A stretch of DNA of 64,000 bases, taken from assembly GCF_026151205.1 (NCBI RefSeq), contig NC_087076.1:13315675-13379674 (forward strand), given 5' to 3'. Shown here piece by piece: positions 10,228-22,034 of the stretch. The notes below the pieces were generated by a model. The model was not told the origin of the DNA. It did no database searches and saw only the letters and a list, made by a program, of their open reading frames with translations. Position numbers and translations under genes: made by a program. Each line of letters starts with the position of its first letter. Position 1 is the stretch's first letter. The stretch is from Bolinopsis microptera (lineage: Eukaryota; Ctenophora; Tentaculata; Lobata; Bolinopsidae).

Positions 10228-13200
10228 TCAACCGTATCTCTTCTTTCTGGCAGCCTTGTCGTCATCAGAGTCATAGTCTTCCTGCAGTAGGTTCCTGTAT
10301 TCCTTCTCTTTCCTTCGTTCTTTCGACTGCAATTCCAGGATGTCAAATAGTTTAAATAATTGATTCAAAATTAGATTACTACACAGACGTTTTGAAAGTG
10401 ATACTGTTATAGCAGACTTTATATCACCAGTTCATATCAAACTCTGCTTCTTCCCTAGAATGTACACCAAAACATATGTCACATTCAATTTTCTACTATA
10501 CAATATATACTATATAGTGTGTAACTTGCTCAATATACATCATAAGCTACCACATTGAATATGTCAGAAAACAAAAAATGTATACAGTATTAATTTTAAT
10601 GTAATGTTATATACTTTAACATTGAATAACAAAATAAGGTGCTAAATGCTAATAGTGTCCAAATCAGCAGCCCATTCGATTGAAATTTTAGATAAGGAAT
10701 ATAATTTCCCGAATCACTCGTCCGTAGTCTAAGATTAACTCAGTATAGTGACGATTACAGAGTACAAAATAGTAGTCCTTCATAGTTCATACCCATCTCA
10801 TATAGTATGCTTTGAATCAAAAAAATATTCAATAAACAAATCGTCTTCAACTTATGGGACTACTATTTTGATACCTACCGCAATTGTAAATTGGTAATCA
10901 TGCACATGCAATATGGATATGTTTGTGAACACTCAGGAATTGTACATTTGGATATAATAGTGGAAGATCGCTATTAGTTTAGTTTACATGCAAGACAACT
11001 GAACTAGTCGAACAGTGGTTGGTGATACAATCGCAATCTATGCAAGAAAATTTGTCGGATTCCGATTCCCGAGGTTGTGGCTCGGGGTTACTATTAAAAC
11101 GTGCAGATAGCATGCAGATTTACGTAGCTCCCCTCATGACTTACAGCATTACAACTCCCGGTATCTAGGTCTACTCTTGGGGGACCTGTAGTCTCGTAAC
11201 GACTTGCACACCTTGGAAAGGCGATACGTACTTAGACTTTTGATACGTAGTTGTTCTTTTAACAACGTACTTAGAATTTCAACACAGTTTTTGGTACGTA
11301 CTTTTAACAAAAGATCCAGTACGTGCTGTGAGTGTACTAATGGTATTGGTTTCGTGCTCATACAAAATACATTTATTATATTGTGTATATTGTCGTGCTC
11401 GTGTGATAGAATTGAGAATGTTTTATTTTGTCTGACCTATCAGCACTTTATCTTTCATTCACTTAGCCATTCAGGTTATTAGCTGTAAAATCACTGGTAA
11501 TGCTTCAAACAATCGTTAATCGGTTTCTAATGTTTCGATAATAGTATTCTTTAGTTTAAATCTCACCTTTTTACGTGCAATGTAAAGAACATAGATAACT
11601 ACTACTGCCACCATGGCAATGATGATAAATGCAATAACTTGTGTGGTTGCCATGGCATCAGCCCATCCAGCAGCTTCTATCTCCTTCTCTTCTGCTTCTT
11701 CTATCTCCTGGAAACAGAATAGTGATGTGTGGGCAAATCTTATATCATTTGGACAAGTCAGGGATCATTGCATTGGAATAAAAAAGGGATTGTAGGAAAA
11801 AGTAGGGATCACGTGCAGTTCACAGATAGGAAATACATACCATGCATAGGATATACATAACACTGATTTAATGTCGGGCAGAAAATCCTTACAATTTTGG
11901 TACCTAAGTCCTAAGACTAAGAGTAAGGTTGGATTTTATAATTTATTGTGATTTTTTCCCGATCCATGACTCAAGTGCCGAAGGCACAAAAGAGTCAAGG
12001 ACAAGGGTTAGCGATCGAGGTTTTTTTTGGGATATGGTAGCTTTGCGACCGTACCTGCGTGCGAGCGTGCGTGTCTGCGTACGTTTCGCCCACGTGTCTG
12101 CCTGCGCAAAGTTATTTTGCGCGAAAATCTGAATTAAACAATTGTTGGCGCGCGGTGCTGAAATGTTCAAGTACATTGTTAATTTCATCATGTACGCATC
12201 CCGCTAGGGACTAATTGATAGCATATTATTATTATTTTGAGTTAGTATTACTATTTTGCACAGATCCGTGTCAGGTTGCATAAACAATAAACATATGGTT
12301 ACATAGAAATATACACGATTTTCAAATTAAATATGGAATTATATCAACTGGGCGGCGCTCGGCCTGTCGCTTCGCCATATCTGCATGCTTATAAACAGTA
12401 AAGACTGGGGTCCACAGGTGGTATGGAATATGATCAAATACTCCATCACGGATCGGGAAATTGAGCGGCCATCCACAAAAGAAAAGCGGCCGCATTTCTT
12501 GTTACAATCGGGGAAAAGTAATGTCTCAGTGTGCAAACCTTGATTTTCTCCACGATGTCCTGCTCAGCGGATGTTTCAATATTATAATTGTTGTCGACCT
12601 GATAGCCATTATCTGCGTCAGCAATATCCGTTCCTTTCTCAGTTGGGAGCTGAAATCAATGATGCGGTGTTACTAAAAATAGGACTTAAATATTTGTGCT
12701 CGGATCAATGATTTAGAATTCAGAAAATGTAATTTATAATGCATGACCCGATAAGGACTTAATACTTATAACAGACTCAAGTTTGTAGCAATAGTCTTAC
12801 TGTATAAATTAAATATTAAATTTAGAGATGGCCGGTTGCACCGCTTACATTCTTATTACGAATCCTAGTCATAACATTAACAGAATAATTTTAAACCGAT
12901 GGTAATTTCTTCGGAGGGTTTCAAACCGACAATTTAGTTTCAGGCATCTAGAAAAATGGAACAAGGATATGTTATGCTGATCGCTGGTGGATTAAAAACG
13001 TTGAGCCCATTCTGCATGTCAGTTATAAGCGTTTTAATTGTTTGTTCCAAATATTATTCGAACTCCAAGACCGTCGACGAGTCCAACTCAGCGTGCGTCT
13101 TGGTAGGTTATAAAATTAAACCTACAATAAATACTAAATAGTAGGAACATACCGATGACTCAAATGATCCCGGAAGTTCTGAAGATGAGGTTGAACTCGG

Positions 13201-13886
13201 AGGTATCGTTGAACCAAAAGCTCCGTTCTCTTCTTCCCCCTTCTCATCTGCCTCCTCTCCTTCCCCCTTCTCATCTGCCTCCTCTTCTTCATTCCCGGAT
13301 GTTTCTACAGAGTTCTCTTCTTGGGAGGTGTCGCTGTCTACTTGGTATGACTGAGCTTCAGTCTGGGTCTGATCTGCACTCGACTCCTGAATAATAATGG
13401 TTTACTTACTAGGTCAATATAATGATAGTGTTATAGTAACGAGCAATCATATTTGATTGAATGGGTTGACACTATAAGTATAAATATAATAGTTTAACGT
13501 AAGAGTGTAGTAATTTAAGTAATTGGAATCACAACTCTCCGAATACCAATACTTTAAACAATTTTTCAATATTTTAAAGAAACAGATCATAATACATATT
13601 ATATTATACAATATACATTATACATATATAATACATATATATGACTATGACTATGAGTGTAACTAGCTCTGTGTATGTACTTAGGACTTTCTCAGGTTAA
13701 TTCTAGCAATTAATTTTTAACATTCCCAAAAGTCACCTGGTTGTTGGATGTAACCATAGTAGAACCACTCAGAGGATCAACAACAACTACCTGGGGCTGG
13801 TTTACAGTCAGACCATCATCCTGAGTCTGTGCAGGTTGCTCCTGAACGGTTTCCTGAACTGCCTCTCCAACCTCCGTCTGTATTTC
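10228..13886 (-). CDS. Acidic single-pass membrane protein, 5 exons, N-terminus not found
   Basis: Five exons on the minus strand, all phase 0 with GT-AG borders: 13737-13886, 13153-13386, 12539-12649, 11567-11707 and 10228-10326 (stop TGA at 10228-10230). Together they encode about 244 residues. The first three exons are rich in Glu, Gln, Ser and Thr (EEEEADEKGEGEEADEKGEE in the second, from a short internal repeat). The fourth gives EIEEAEEKEIEAAGW, then a hydrophobic membrane span of about 22 residues (QVIAFIIIAMVAVVVIYVLY), then Arg-Lys-Lys. The last exon is a charged tail, SKERRKEKEYRNL...DYDSDDDKAARKKRYG. By the positive-inside rule the acidic part is probably lumenal or extracellular and the tail cytosolic. 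I do not recognise the family. A start exon with a signal peptide should lie upstream, above 13.9 kb, but I could not find it. Confidence 0.7.
11951..12503 (-). mobile_element. 553-bp interspersed element, copy 1 (SINE-like, A-tailed on minus strand)
   Basis: Identical by eye over 553 bp to 24031-24583. Read on the minus strand it starts AACAAGAAATGCGGCCGC and ends GGATCGGGAAAAAAT, a short A tail, suggesting a retroposed short element. It lies in the intron between the exons at 11567-11707 and 12539-12649. The minus-strand ORF inside it has no known counterpart, and I do not regard it as a gene. Confidence 0.75.
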
Positions 13887-14017
13887 CTGCAGTTTTATTT
13901 GTGATTTTCTGGCGATATTGAAATCATTACGGTGACAAACATCATTTATGACATGAACAAAGGGTATTAATTCATCTGTTTGTTGGATTGCACAAAATTG
14001 TTAGAACAAGGTAAGGT

Positions 14018-14322
14018 CAGTGGCGAAACTTTGCTTGTTGGCGCCCCCCCCCCCCCCGCTCAGTGACGAAAAGCGCCCCCCTAAAATTTTTTGTCCCTAA
14101 AAAATTTAAAAAAAAAAAAAAAGGTCGGGTACTTTTTTCTCGCCCCCCTACAGCTTTTTGCGCCCCCTGAAGCAAAAAAGGGTACCCCAAATATTTTTTC
14201 GCGTCGGCCGAACGCTAAATTGGACAGGGAAATACACAAACAAGGCGTTTTTTCAGTGAAAAGGCCTAAAATTCAGGAAAATTGCGCCCCCCTTGTACGG
14301 CGGTTTCACTAATTACGGCCCC

Positions 14323-14360
<38 letters not shown>

Positions 14361-14397
14361 CACAGCGGGGTCTGCGGGGCCCTAAGTTACGCCACTG
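14018..14397. mobile_element. hAT-type MITE, 380 bp, with 8-bp target site duplication
   Basis: Termini CAGTGGCGAAACTT and AAGTTACGCCACTG are inverted repeats with two mismatches. Both flanks carry GGTAAGGT (14010-14017 and 14398-14405), a perfect 8-bp duplication as made by hAT transposases. The inside has long C runs (14041-14057 and about 14323-14359) whose exact length is doubtful. The termini differ from those of the 3923-4395 element, so this is a separate family. Confidence 0.87.
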
Positions 14398-14405
14398 GGT
14401 AAGGT

Positions 14406-15120
14406 TCACTATCTGTCTAACATTATTTAGACTGTGAAAATCAGGTTAAGGTCCATTATTGGTTGGATTTTGATTACTAGCAGGAACCCATCTAACCCTA
14501 AAGTGGTGTCAAGACTCAAGAGACTAAAATAATTATAACCTATTTGATTTGCGTTTTTGACACCACTTGGGGGTCCAAATCTTTAGCACTAAAATTTTTA
14601 TTCCTCGGCCAATTATTTATTTTTCATGCTGATTTGAAGGCCATTAAAGCTTTTGAAACAGTCAAAAAGTTAAAGTTGTATAGCTTTTGTGGTTTTTGCG
14701 GAAAGTCGTGTTAAAGTTGATGCCGTGGTGTCAGTAAAATGGTACGGATATATAAACATACATATTGATATATATTTTATATATAGTAAGATATTACTAG
14801 CCCATAGATACTGTTTTAAGATACATACTTATTTTCTTTTATTATTATACCATCATTAAAGCTATGCAAGAATTTATGAACATGACGCATAAATACAAAT
14901 TAACCCAAATATATATTAATAACGAATACTATCGCATGCTATTCTATTTCTATGCGATCGTATAGTAAAAGTATGAAGTAATCCCTAAAAATGAACAAAT
15001 TAGATGATTTTAGAGGATACACCGGGTAAAATCTCTAAAAAAAGTGTGTTTGTAGAGCAAAATGCGCAGTTTTGCTAACGTTAAGTTTTTCAAAATTGTC
15101 CCACATTCAAACGACGATTT
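14406..15120. other. Non-coding stretch
   Basis: No gene or exon recognised. AT-rich with short repeats of TATATA type near 14755-14785. A homopolymer C run of ~35 begins at 15128. Confidence 0.4.
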
Positions 15121-15129
15121 GGCGCCCCG

Positions 15130-15162
<33 letters not shown>

Positions 15163-15167
<5 letters not shown>

Positions 15168-15945
15168 GACCAATATTCCAGCTCAAACTTTTGAACTTGA
15201 AGCTATCAGTATAACTATAAGTGTAGACTGTCCCTCATCACGTCGAGACCAATGGAATGGATATACATAATTAGTTGGTGCACAATAATATCGGTGACCG
15301 ACTACTAAGAACCTCTCGTGATCCATTTTCTAGCCATCCTAACAGCCGGACAACCAAGAACCTGGGTAGGGTTCATATGACAGTTTAGTAAGTAGCTGTG
15401 TATTATGAAGCATAATATTAAGAAGTGTTCGAGCTCTAGGCATGTGTTTACATAACGGACATGAGCCGGGTTCGAAAGGGGCTGGTTTTCGTATCGGTAT
15501 ATCAGCCACTGCGATACCATATTCACCGTAATTGGATCTGCCTATTGATTATTCGACTGCTTTTGAACGGTTATAGTTGGGTTAGCTAGTTAGATAATTA
15601 TATATGGTTTGTTATAGCTGTGGTACTGTTCAGTTTACTACCGCCCTCATCAGATAAACATGTTTGTTGAGGGACAGTCTAAACTTCGAAAGTTTGAGAG
15701 CTGGAAGATTAAACAATTGGTTAGCTCCTCGAATTCAGCCCTCGGTGCAAGATCGATGATAATGAAACTTCTAGATAATTAAACAATGTAGTTGAGGTTT
15801 GAATCTAAGGGATTGTGACATTCAGGGCAAATGAACGAGTGAGTGCTATTGTTATGCAGCTGTTACGTACCGACTCAAAAACGGCTGAATCCCCGCCTAG
15901 AAAGAAAACTTATCTCAAAGTTTTCTTAGTTATAAATTACTTCGA
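15163..15945. repeat. Copy 1 of a mosaic repeat shared with 17.0-18.5 kb
   Basis: 15163-15594 matches 17042-17459 in the same orientation (both start after GGCGCCCC..CCTAAGA.CAATATTCC). 15595-15945 matches 17880-17985 joined directly to 18256-18506. Copy 1 therefore lacks the segments 17460-17877 and 17986-18255 present in copy 2, or copy 2 gained them. No coding sequence is recognised. Confidence 0.7.
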
Positions 15946-16779
15946 CTTGGCGATTCAAATTTGTTACTCCTTTCAACTTAATCCTCTCGAGCAATGAAAC
16001 ATTTCTGTCCGGATCTGCACAGTACATGGAATGTTTAAAGTATCTCCAGAGGTTCTTAGCTGTCGGGGATCCGGATATGTAAATGTAATGATTGGTTCTT
16101 AGTTGTCGGAGCTGATTGAATTTCCCAAGCTAGCATGTTCATTAGTTAACTAGGTAAAATTGACAGGTTCTTATCTGGCGAAGATCGGACTTAGTTCCGA
16201 CATAGTAGTAGTAGTAGTATAGATTACATCTCGACTAGACTCACATAAATCATGAAGTAGTGTCAGTGAGGGATAGTTTTGTTCGATTTTGTTCAAATTT
16301 GTTAAATTTTGTTTTATTTTGTAAGCCCACGAGGAGGCTAATCAACTTGCCACATTTCCGTCGAACTGTCATAAGTTATAACCAATTTCAGTTTTAACAG
16401 GTTATCATTTACTCTTTCTTTTACTTTCACATGTTCAGTTATATTTCGACTTATTGACCGTTCACATACCTACCTACTGAACCTAATAATATTATTACAT
16501 TATTTGAGCCAGTCAGTTAGTGGGAGGGGGTCGTCTGGAAAAGTTACAATAAGCTGTGTGTTAATTAACTTACAGAATACGGGTATTATTTACGGGTGGG
16601 AGAGGCCGATTTAAAAATGACTCGGACCGAAAATTTTCAAAGTTTTCGATGCGTACCCCTGAAGGCTCTGCCTTCAGAGATACGTATCGAGAATGTACTT
16701 ACATTCGGAATTCACGGAAGGCTATAAATGTGATTGGTTTCATATATATATACTCTCTTATAGTTATAGTTATAGAAAA
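15946..16779. other. Non-coding stretch
   Basis: No gene seen. Contains a short AGT trinucleotide run near 16206-16220 and a run of GTTTTGTT..ATTTTGTT words near 16280-16321. Confidence 0.4.
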
Positions 16780-17015
16780 CGTGACATTTGGCCCGCAGAT
16801 TTTAAGGAAAATACGCAAATTTGGTCCTCAGATTTTAAGTAAAATGCGCAAATTTGGTCCGATTTAAAGAAAAGTGCACGATTTGTCGCGGAGAACTGGA
16901 AAAATCGCGATTTGTCGCGAGGATCTGAGAAAATCGCGAACTGTCGCGGAAAACGTGAAAAATCGCGATTTGCATGTCGCGGAGAATGGAAAAATCGCGA
17001 TTCCGTACATGCCGC
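16780..17015. repeat. Degenerate ~30-bp minisatellite
   Basis: About seven diverged units, first of the type AGATTTTAAG.AAAAT.CGCAAATTTGGTCC, then GGAGAA..GGAAAAATCGCGATTTGTCGC. The palindromic core AAATCGCGATTT recurs. The ORFs in all frames here are products of the repeat. Confidence 0.7.
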
Positions 17016-17041
17016 GATTTCCTTTTGTCCCTGGCGCCCCA

Positions 17042-18552
17042 CCTAAGATCAATATTCCAGCTCAAACTTTTGAAGCTATCAGTATAACTATAAATGTAGA
17101 CTGTCCCTCATCATGTCGAGACCAATGGAATGGATATACATAATTAGTTGGTGCACAATAATATCGATGACCGACTACTAAGAACCTCTCGTGATCCAAA
17201 TTCTAGCCATCCTAACAGCCGGACAACCAAGAACCTGGGTAGGGTTCATATGACAGTTTAGTAAGTAGCTGTGTATTATGAAGCATAATATTAAGAAGTG
17301 TTCGAGCTCTCAGCATGTTTTTACATAACGGACGTGAGCCGGGTCCGAAAGGGGCTGGTTCTCGTATCAGCCACTGCGATACCATATTCACCGTAATTGG
17401 ATCTGCCTATTGATTATTCGACTGCTTTTGGACGGTTATAGTTGGGTTAGCTAGTTAGAATAAGATGTCGGCCCCCTATAATTGTTAATGATATGGTTTA
17501 ATTATACCCAGGAACCCTGACCGGATGGGGCTTAACTTTGAAAGTAAAAGAGTTGGAGACTTACGGTTTTTTGTAACATGTTCCTTTTTTAAAAGTAACG
17601 TTACCTCTCCAGGGGCAGGAGGAAAATTCAAGACAACGTAATTGTTGAGTTATCTCAAAATCTCCAGAAAAGTCCCCTTTCGGGCCGATCAAAAGTTTGC
17701 AACTTTAACTTTGCGGATTCCTGTACTCTGGTTGGCTGAATTGTGTCACGTGGTAGCTGCTTGAACATTGGAATGTGCCACGCGTGCAAATCATGCTTGT
17801 TGTCGCGCGCGAGGTCGAGCCGTCTGTTTAAATTAAACCAACTCTAGTACCACCACCAGCCGGTAACTTTTCCTGGGTAATCATATATGGTTTGTTATAT
17901 ATAACAAACTAATAATATAAAAATATATATTATAGCTGTGGTACTGGTCAGTTTACTACCGCCCTCATCAGATAAACATGTCACGTGTGACAGTGCAATT
18001 GTTTCATATTCTAGCTCAAACTTAGCTCTCCTTCATAGTTTTATTGGTTTTCAAGAAAACAACAATTTCAAAGTTTGGCACCGGTAGTCTCTTAATAAGC
18101 TTCACGTCTTTGTGTTTTCAGTCAAGACTTTCCCTCATCGCATCATGACTAATATGCACGGATTAGTAACTATAGGGCTACTGAGGCGGAGTTTGTTGAG
18201 TACATACCACCACTATTGTGCACCAAAGAAATATGTCCATTATATTGGTTCCGATGTAATGAGGGACAGTCTAAACCTCGAAAGTTTGAGAGCTGGAAGA
18301 TTAAACAATTGGTAAGGTCGTCAAATTTAGCCCTCGGTGCAAGACCGACGATAATGAAACTTTTAGATGATTAAACAATGTAGTTGAGATTTGAATCTAA
18401 AGGATTGAGATATTCAGGGCAAATGAACGAGCGAGGACTATTGTTATGCAGCTGTTACGTACCGACTCAAAAACGGCTAAATCCCCGCATAGAAAGAAAA
18501 CTGATGAGGGCGGTAGTAAACTGACCACAGCTATGCTTAATAAACCATATCA
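17042..18552. repeat. Copy 2 of the mosaic repeat, with nested inverted-repeat element
   Basis: 17042-17459 repeats 15163-15594. 17885-17980 (TATGGTTTGTTA ... CAGTTTACTACCGCCCTCATCAG) is mirrored by 18503-18552 (CTGATGAGGGCGGTAGTAAACTG ... AATAAACCATAT), giving inverted termini around a ~670-bp unit with a possible CAT target duplication. The left terminus carries an extra AT-rich insertion (TATATAACAAACTAATAATA...). GAGGGACAGTCTAAAC and its complement occur inside in both directions. A non-autonomous DNA transposon with nested insertions is the best reading. Confidence 0.55.
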
Positions 18553-19300
18553 TTGATAATTTAGTACTAAACTTTGAACTTATTTTCGATTTTTCACGTT
18601 TTGAGTACGCCTTGAGTTGATCAGTACGAATATTAGTAAGTTTTTCGTATATAATTAGAAATGCTGACGGGTGTAGGCAGGAAAAATTGTGCGACAGAGT
18701 TCAGTTCACCGAGGTACTAATATTAAGCCTAAGGAAGTTAGCAAAGTTGTTAATAAAATTGATTTGAAACAAAAATGCAATGTTTGCCAAAATTCACGTC
18801 ACATTTCTGCTGACGTCAGCTAGGCTCAGACCCCCTTCCTCCCTCCAGCTCCCCCGGCCCCCCATTCAGCATTTCAAAACCCCCTACCCCTCGGCTGCTG
18901 ACGTCATCATATTTGAATGCTCCCAAATTGTATTCTTTGGAAGAATTTCAAAAAGGCTGCTTTCAGGAGTAAAATATAACAATGTGAAATCATAAAGTGA
19001 AATCATAAATCAAGCAATATTTTGGCTTTGCTGTTTAGGGGTCAAAGGTCCTTTAAATTTTGAAAATATACCTACAGTAATAGGTCTCAAAAAGGGTGCA
19101 AAGAGGGATGAGGGAGAATCTACAATTTCTTTGGAAAATTTGCTTAAAGGAAGGAATTCTAGCAATGAAGAATGTAAATTTGGACTACACTTTGTCTTTA
19201 GTACTAGTAGTAAGGCTATTTGGATAATGCAATGGCGGAATGGCCAAATGAGCCTAAAAATGTTGGCCCCTTTCCGCCCCTTGCCAAGACTTTATAGCGG
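18553..19300. other. Non-coding stretch
   Basis: No exon recognised. 18815-18910 is C-rich (CCCCCTTCCTCCCTCCAGC...) and lies between two TGCTGACGTCA words, which suggests a small inverted-repeat element, not proven. Confidence 0.35.
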
Positions 19301-19930
19301 GGGGCTACGCCTCCCTCTTCTTACGATAATCTCAGCTAGTATTCGAGACAGAAGCTCCTCTAGCTTGATCCTCCTGTTTTTTTCGTGACCAAATTCCTAC
19401 TCACTCCGACCCTGTTAATAAAACCTTAGGAATCCGTACTTCCGCTCACTTCACTGAATTTGATAACCCTGGCCCTCCAATAAAACTACTTCAACTTGGA
19501 CTTTGCTGTCACGTGACCTCCCAGTTGCGTTAATTGACGATGTCAATTCATGGCAGCTCGGCGCGGCACAGTCAACAGTAGCGCATCTCGCCGCTGTGAG
19601 AAGCCTCATTGAGTACGCGGCGCGGCACAGTAACGCTGTTCTTGTGTATTGGATCCCAGATGAAATTGTAGTAATTTTTATCATGAGCCAAGAACAGTTA
19701 TTTGACTTTAAAATAGCGCCCCTCGGTTGACGGTTCTTAAAACATAATAGTAATACATTTCTATGCAAACTCCGCTTTTTATTTTTTGTTTGTCGAAGTA
19801 TTCCCGGTCTACAAATTAACACCCATGAAAAGACGCCTTACCCATGTATTTTGAAAGCTCCTGCTAAGACAAACTTTTCGTATCACTTATAGTTATATGT
19901 TTTAAACAAATCTCCCTCCAACCCAGGCAA

Positions 19931-22034
19931 ATGTTACTACCTTTAGTTTCCCTCTTAGTCATAGGATCGTTTCCTGCTACTGTAGAGGCAGATGAGCACA
20001 GAGCATTAAGATTTGGTCAAAGCACTGCCGACTATATAGAGTGGTCTCCGAACATGGCCCCTTTTACAAGGCAGTTCTCTGTCTGTACTTGGCTTAAGAA
20101 GAGACATCAGTCATCAAATCCAATAGTTGTGAACTACCATCCTTACAGTCACGGTATGCTATTTGGTGATAACGGTGTTTATAACCACGTGGTAGGTTCT
20201 GGTATTTCTCTGCAGAGCGAGTACAACGTGCCTGATGGAGAATGGTTTCACGTCTGCTGGTTATGGAGTTACTCTAGTTACACCCTCACCGTCTACCTGA
20301 ACGGAGAGATTATAGGATCTACAGCTACTAATGAGAAGGAGCTGAGGACAGGAGGAACAATGTGTCTTGGTAACTATGCTGGGGTTAAGGTTTCTGGTCA
20401 CACTTTCGGTGGTGACTTGTTCAAGTTGAACCTATACAGTAGAGTTTTAACAGACACTGAAATCCGAAACATGGCCTCTGATATATGTTCTAACGAGGAG
20501 GAGAGTCTAAACTCAATAAGAAGTCTAAGGTGGGAAAGTATAATGTTACAGGAGAGAAGTGGCTCTGTGACTGAGATAACTGGTTGTCCTTCTCCTGAAG
20601 AGATTGAAGCTGGAAAACGGGCTAAAATGCTGAGGCTCATTGATGAAAGACTGGAGACATTTGAGAGTAGGTTACAGAACACCGAGCAGGAGTTGGCAAG
20701 AACCAAAACTAATTTCATACAATCTGATAAAAAGTTAAAGAATGTTACCGCATCCCTCACAGTAACTCAGGAAAAGCTAAAGAACTCTGAGCAAGAGCTA
20801 ATATAACAGAGACTAAGTCTAATCTGAATCAGCAATTAGAAAATGTTATCACCTCCCTGACAGGTACCCAGAATAAGCTTAACGACACTGAGCAAGAGCT
20901 AGCAGAGACTAAGTCTACTCTGAATCAACGACTAAATCAAACCGAGAATAAGTTGGAAAATGTAACCACATCTCTCAAAACCACCCAAGGAAAGCTAAAG
21001 AACTCTGAGCAAGAGCTAACAGAGACTAAGTCTAATCTGAATCAGCAATTAGAAAATGTTATCACCTCCCTGACAGGTACCCAGAATAAGCTTAACGACA
21101 CTGAGCAAGAGCTAGCCGAGACTAAGTCTACTCTGGATCAACGACTAAATCAAACCGAGAGTAAGTTGGAAAATGTAACCACTTCCCTCACAAGCACCCA
21201 AAATAAGCTTAACAACACAGAACAAGAGCTAGCCGAGACTAAATCTACACTGAATCAGCGTGTTAACCAAACTGAAAAGAATTTGCAAGCTGTAACAAAG
21301 TCCCTTACCACCACCCAGGTCGAGCTAAATGCTACAAGACAAGAATTGGCAGGAGCAAGAAATTCTCTCGGAATGCTAACCACATCCTTCATCACCACCC
21401 AGGAAATGCTAAAGAACTCTGAGCAAGAGCTAGCAGAGACGAAGTCTACCCTGAAGGTATTTGAAGAGAAGTTAGGAAGTTTTAACTTCTCCCTCACAAG
21501 CACGCAAAAAGAGATGTCCAACACGCAACTTGAGCTTACAGCGACAAAAAATAATCTCACACAGCAATTAGAAAGTGTCGCCGTGTCCCTGAACCATACC
21601 CAAGAGGAGCTGGATGCAGCTACAAAGAACAAAGTCCGCAGCAAGTGGGACGTGCTTTTCTCGGACAGGTTTTTCAACAAGCAACTTACTATGGAGATGT
21701 CTCAAGAACTCAAATCAGCATGGGATATTCTAGGTAATTTCTCTCTTTTAATTAGGTTGTCTAGTAATCTTATGAAATGTTTCGTTTTCGGAGAATAAAT
21801 ATTTTTGCATGGATTGCGTAATGTCTTAATATCACGGCATAAATTTAAGACCTTTTTAAATAACTCCTTTTTTGTCTAGTAGTAAGTAATAGAAATAACA
21901 CTGTTTTAAGTTTAACATCTTTCCTTTCAGATCTGTTTTTAGGAGCAAACATAACCGAACCAGTTATCGAACACTTAAAGCAACAGCACGAGCCTAGAGA
22001 AATGGTCTGTCCGGAAACTGACAGTATTCTTTGA
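19931..22034 (+). pseudogene. Pentraxin-like/coiled-coil secreted protein, paralog 1, frame broken by a 5-bp insertion
   Basis: Exon 1 runs 19931-21733 (donor GTAATT), exon 2 21931-22034 with stop TGA. Residues 1-20 are a signal peptide (MLLPLVSLLVIGSFPATVEA). Residues ~24-205 resemble a pentraxin/LamG-like jelly roll: FSVCTWLKK, WFHVCWLWS (close to the pentraxin signature H-x-C-x-S-W-x-S, with Leu for Ser), LTVYLNGEIIGS, GGTMCLGNY and LNLYSRVLTDTEIRNMAS. Then comes a coiled coil of 32-39-residue repeats (NVTTSLTSTQNKLNNTEQEL) full of N-x-S/T sites, then exon 2 (GANITEPVIEHLKQQHEPRE). At 20796-20806 the sequence CTAATATAACAGAG stands where sister repeats have CTAACAGAG; these 5 extra bases create TAA and shift the frame. 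Without them the frame is open to the end, so this is either a young mutation or an assembly error. Likely a secreted multimeric lectin-like protein; ligand unknown. Confidence 0.75.

Noticed and set aside
11943-12191. Minus-strand ORF repeated at 24020-24271
   Set aside because: It lies wholly inside the 553-bp transposable element, is conserved only because the copies are identical, and shows no domain.
16770-17065. Overlapping minus-strand ORFs with IAIFPFSATCKSRFF-type repeats
   Set aside because: Products of the ~30-bp minisatellite, open in several frames at once.
19451-19822. 123-residue minus-strand ORF upstream of paralog 1
   Set aside because: It overlaps the conserved upstream region of the tandem units and is not kept in the other two units.
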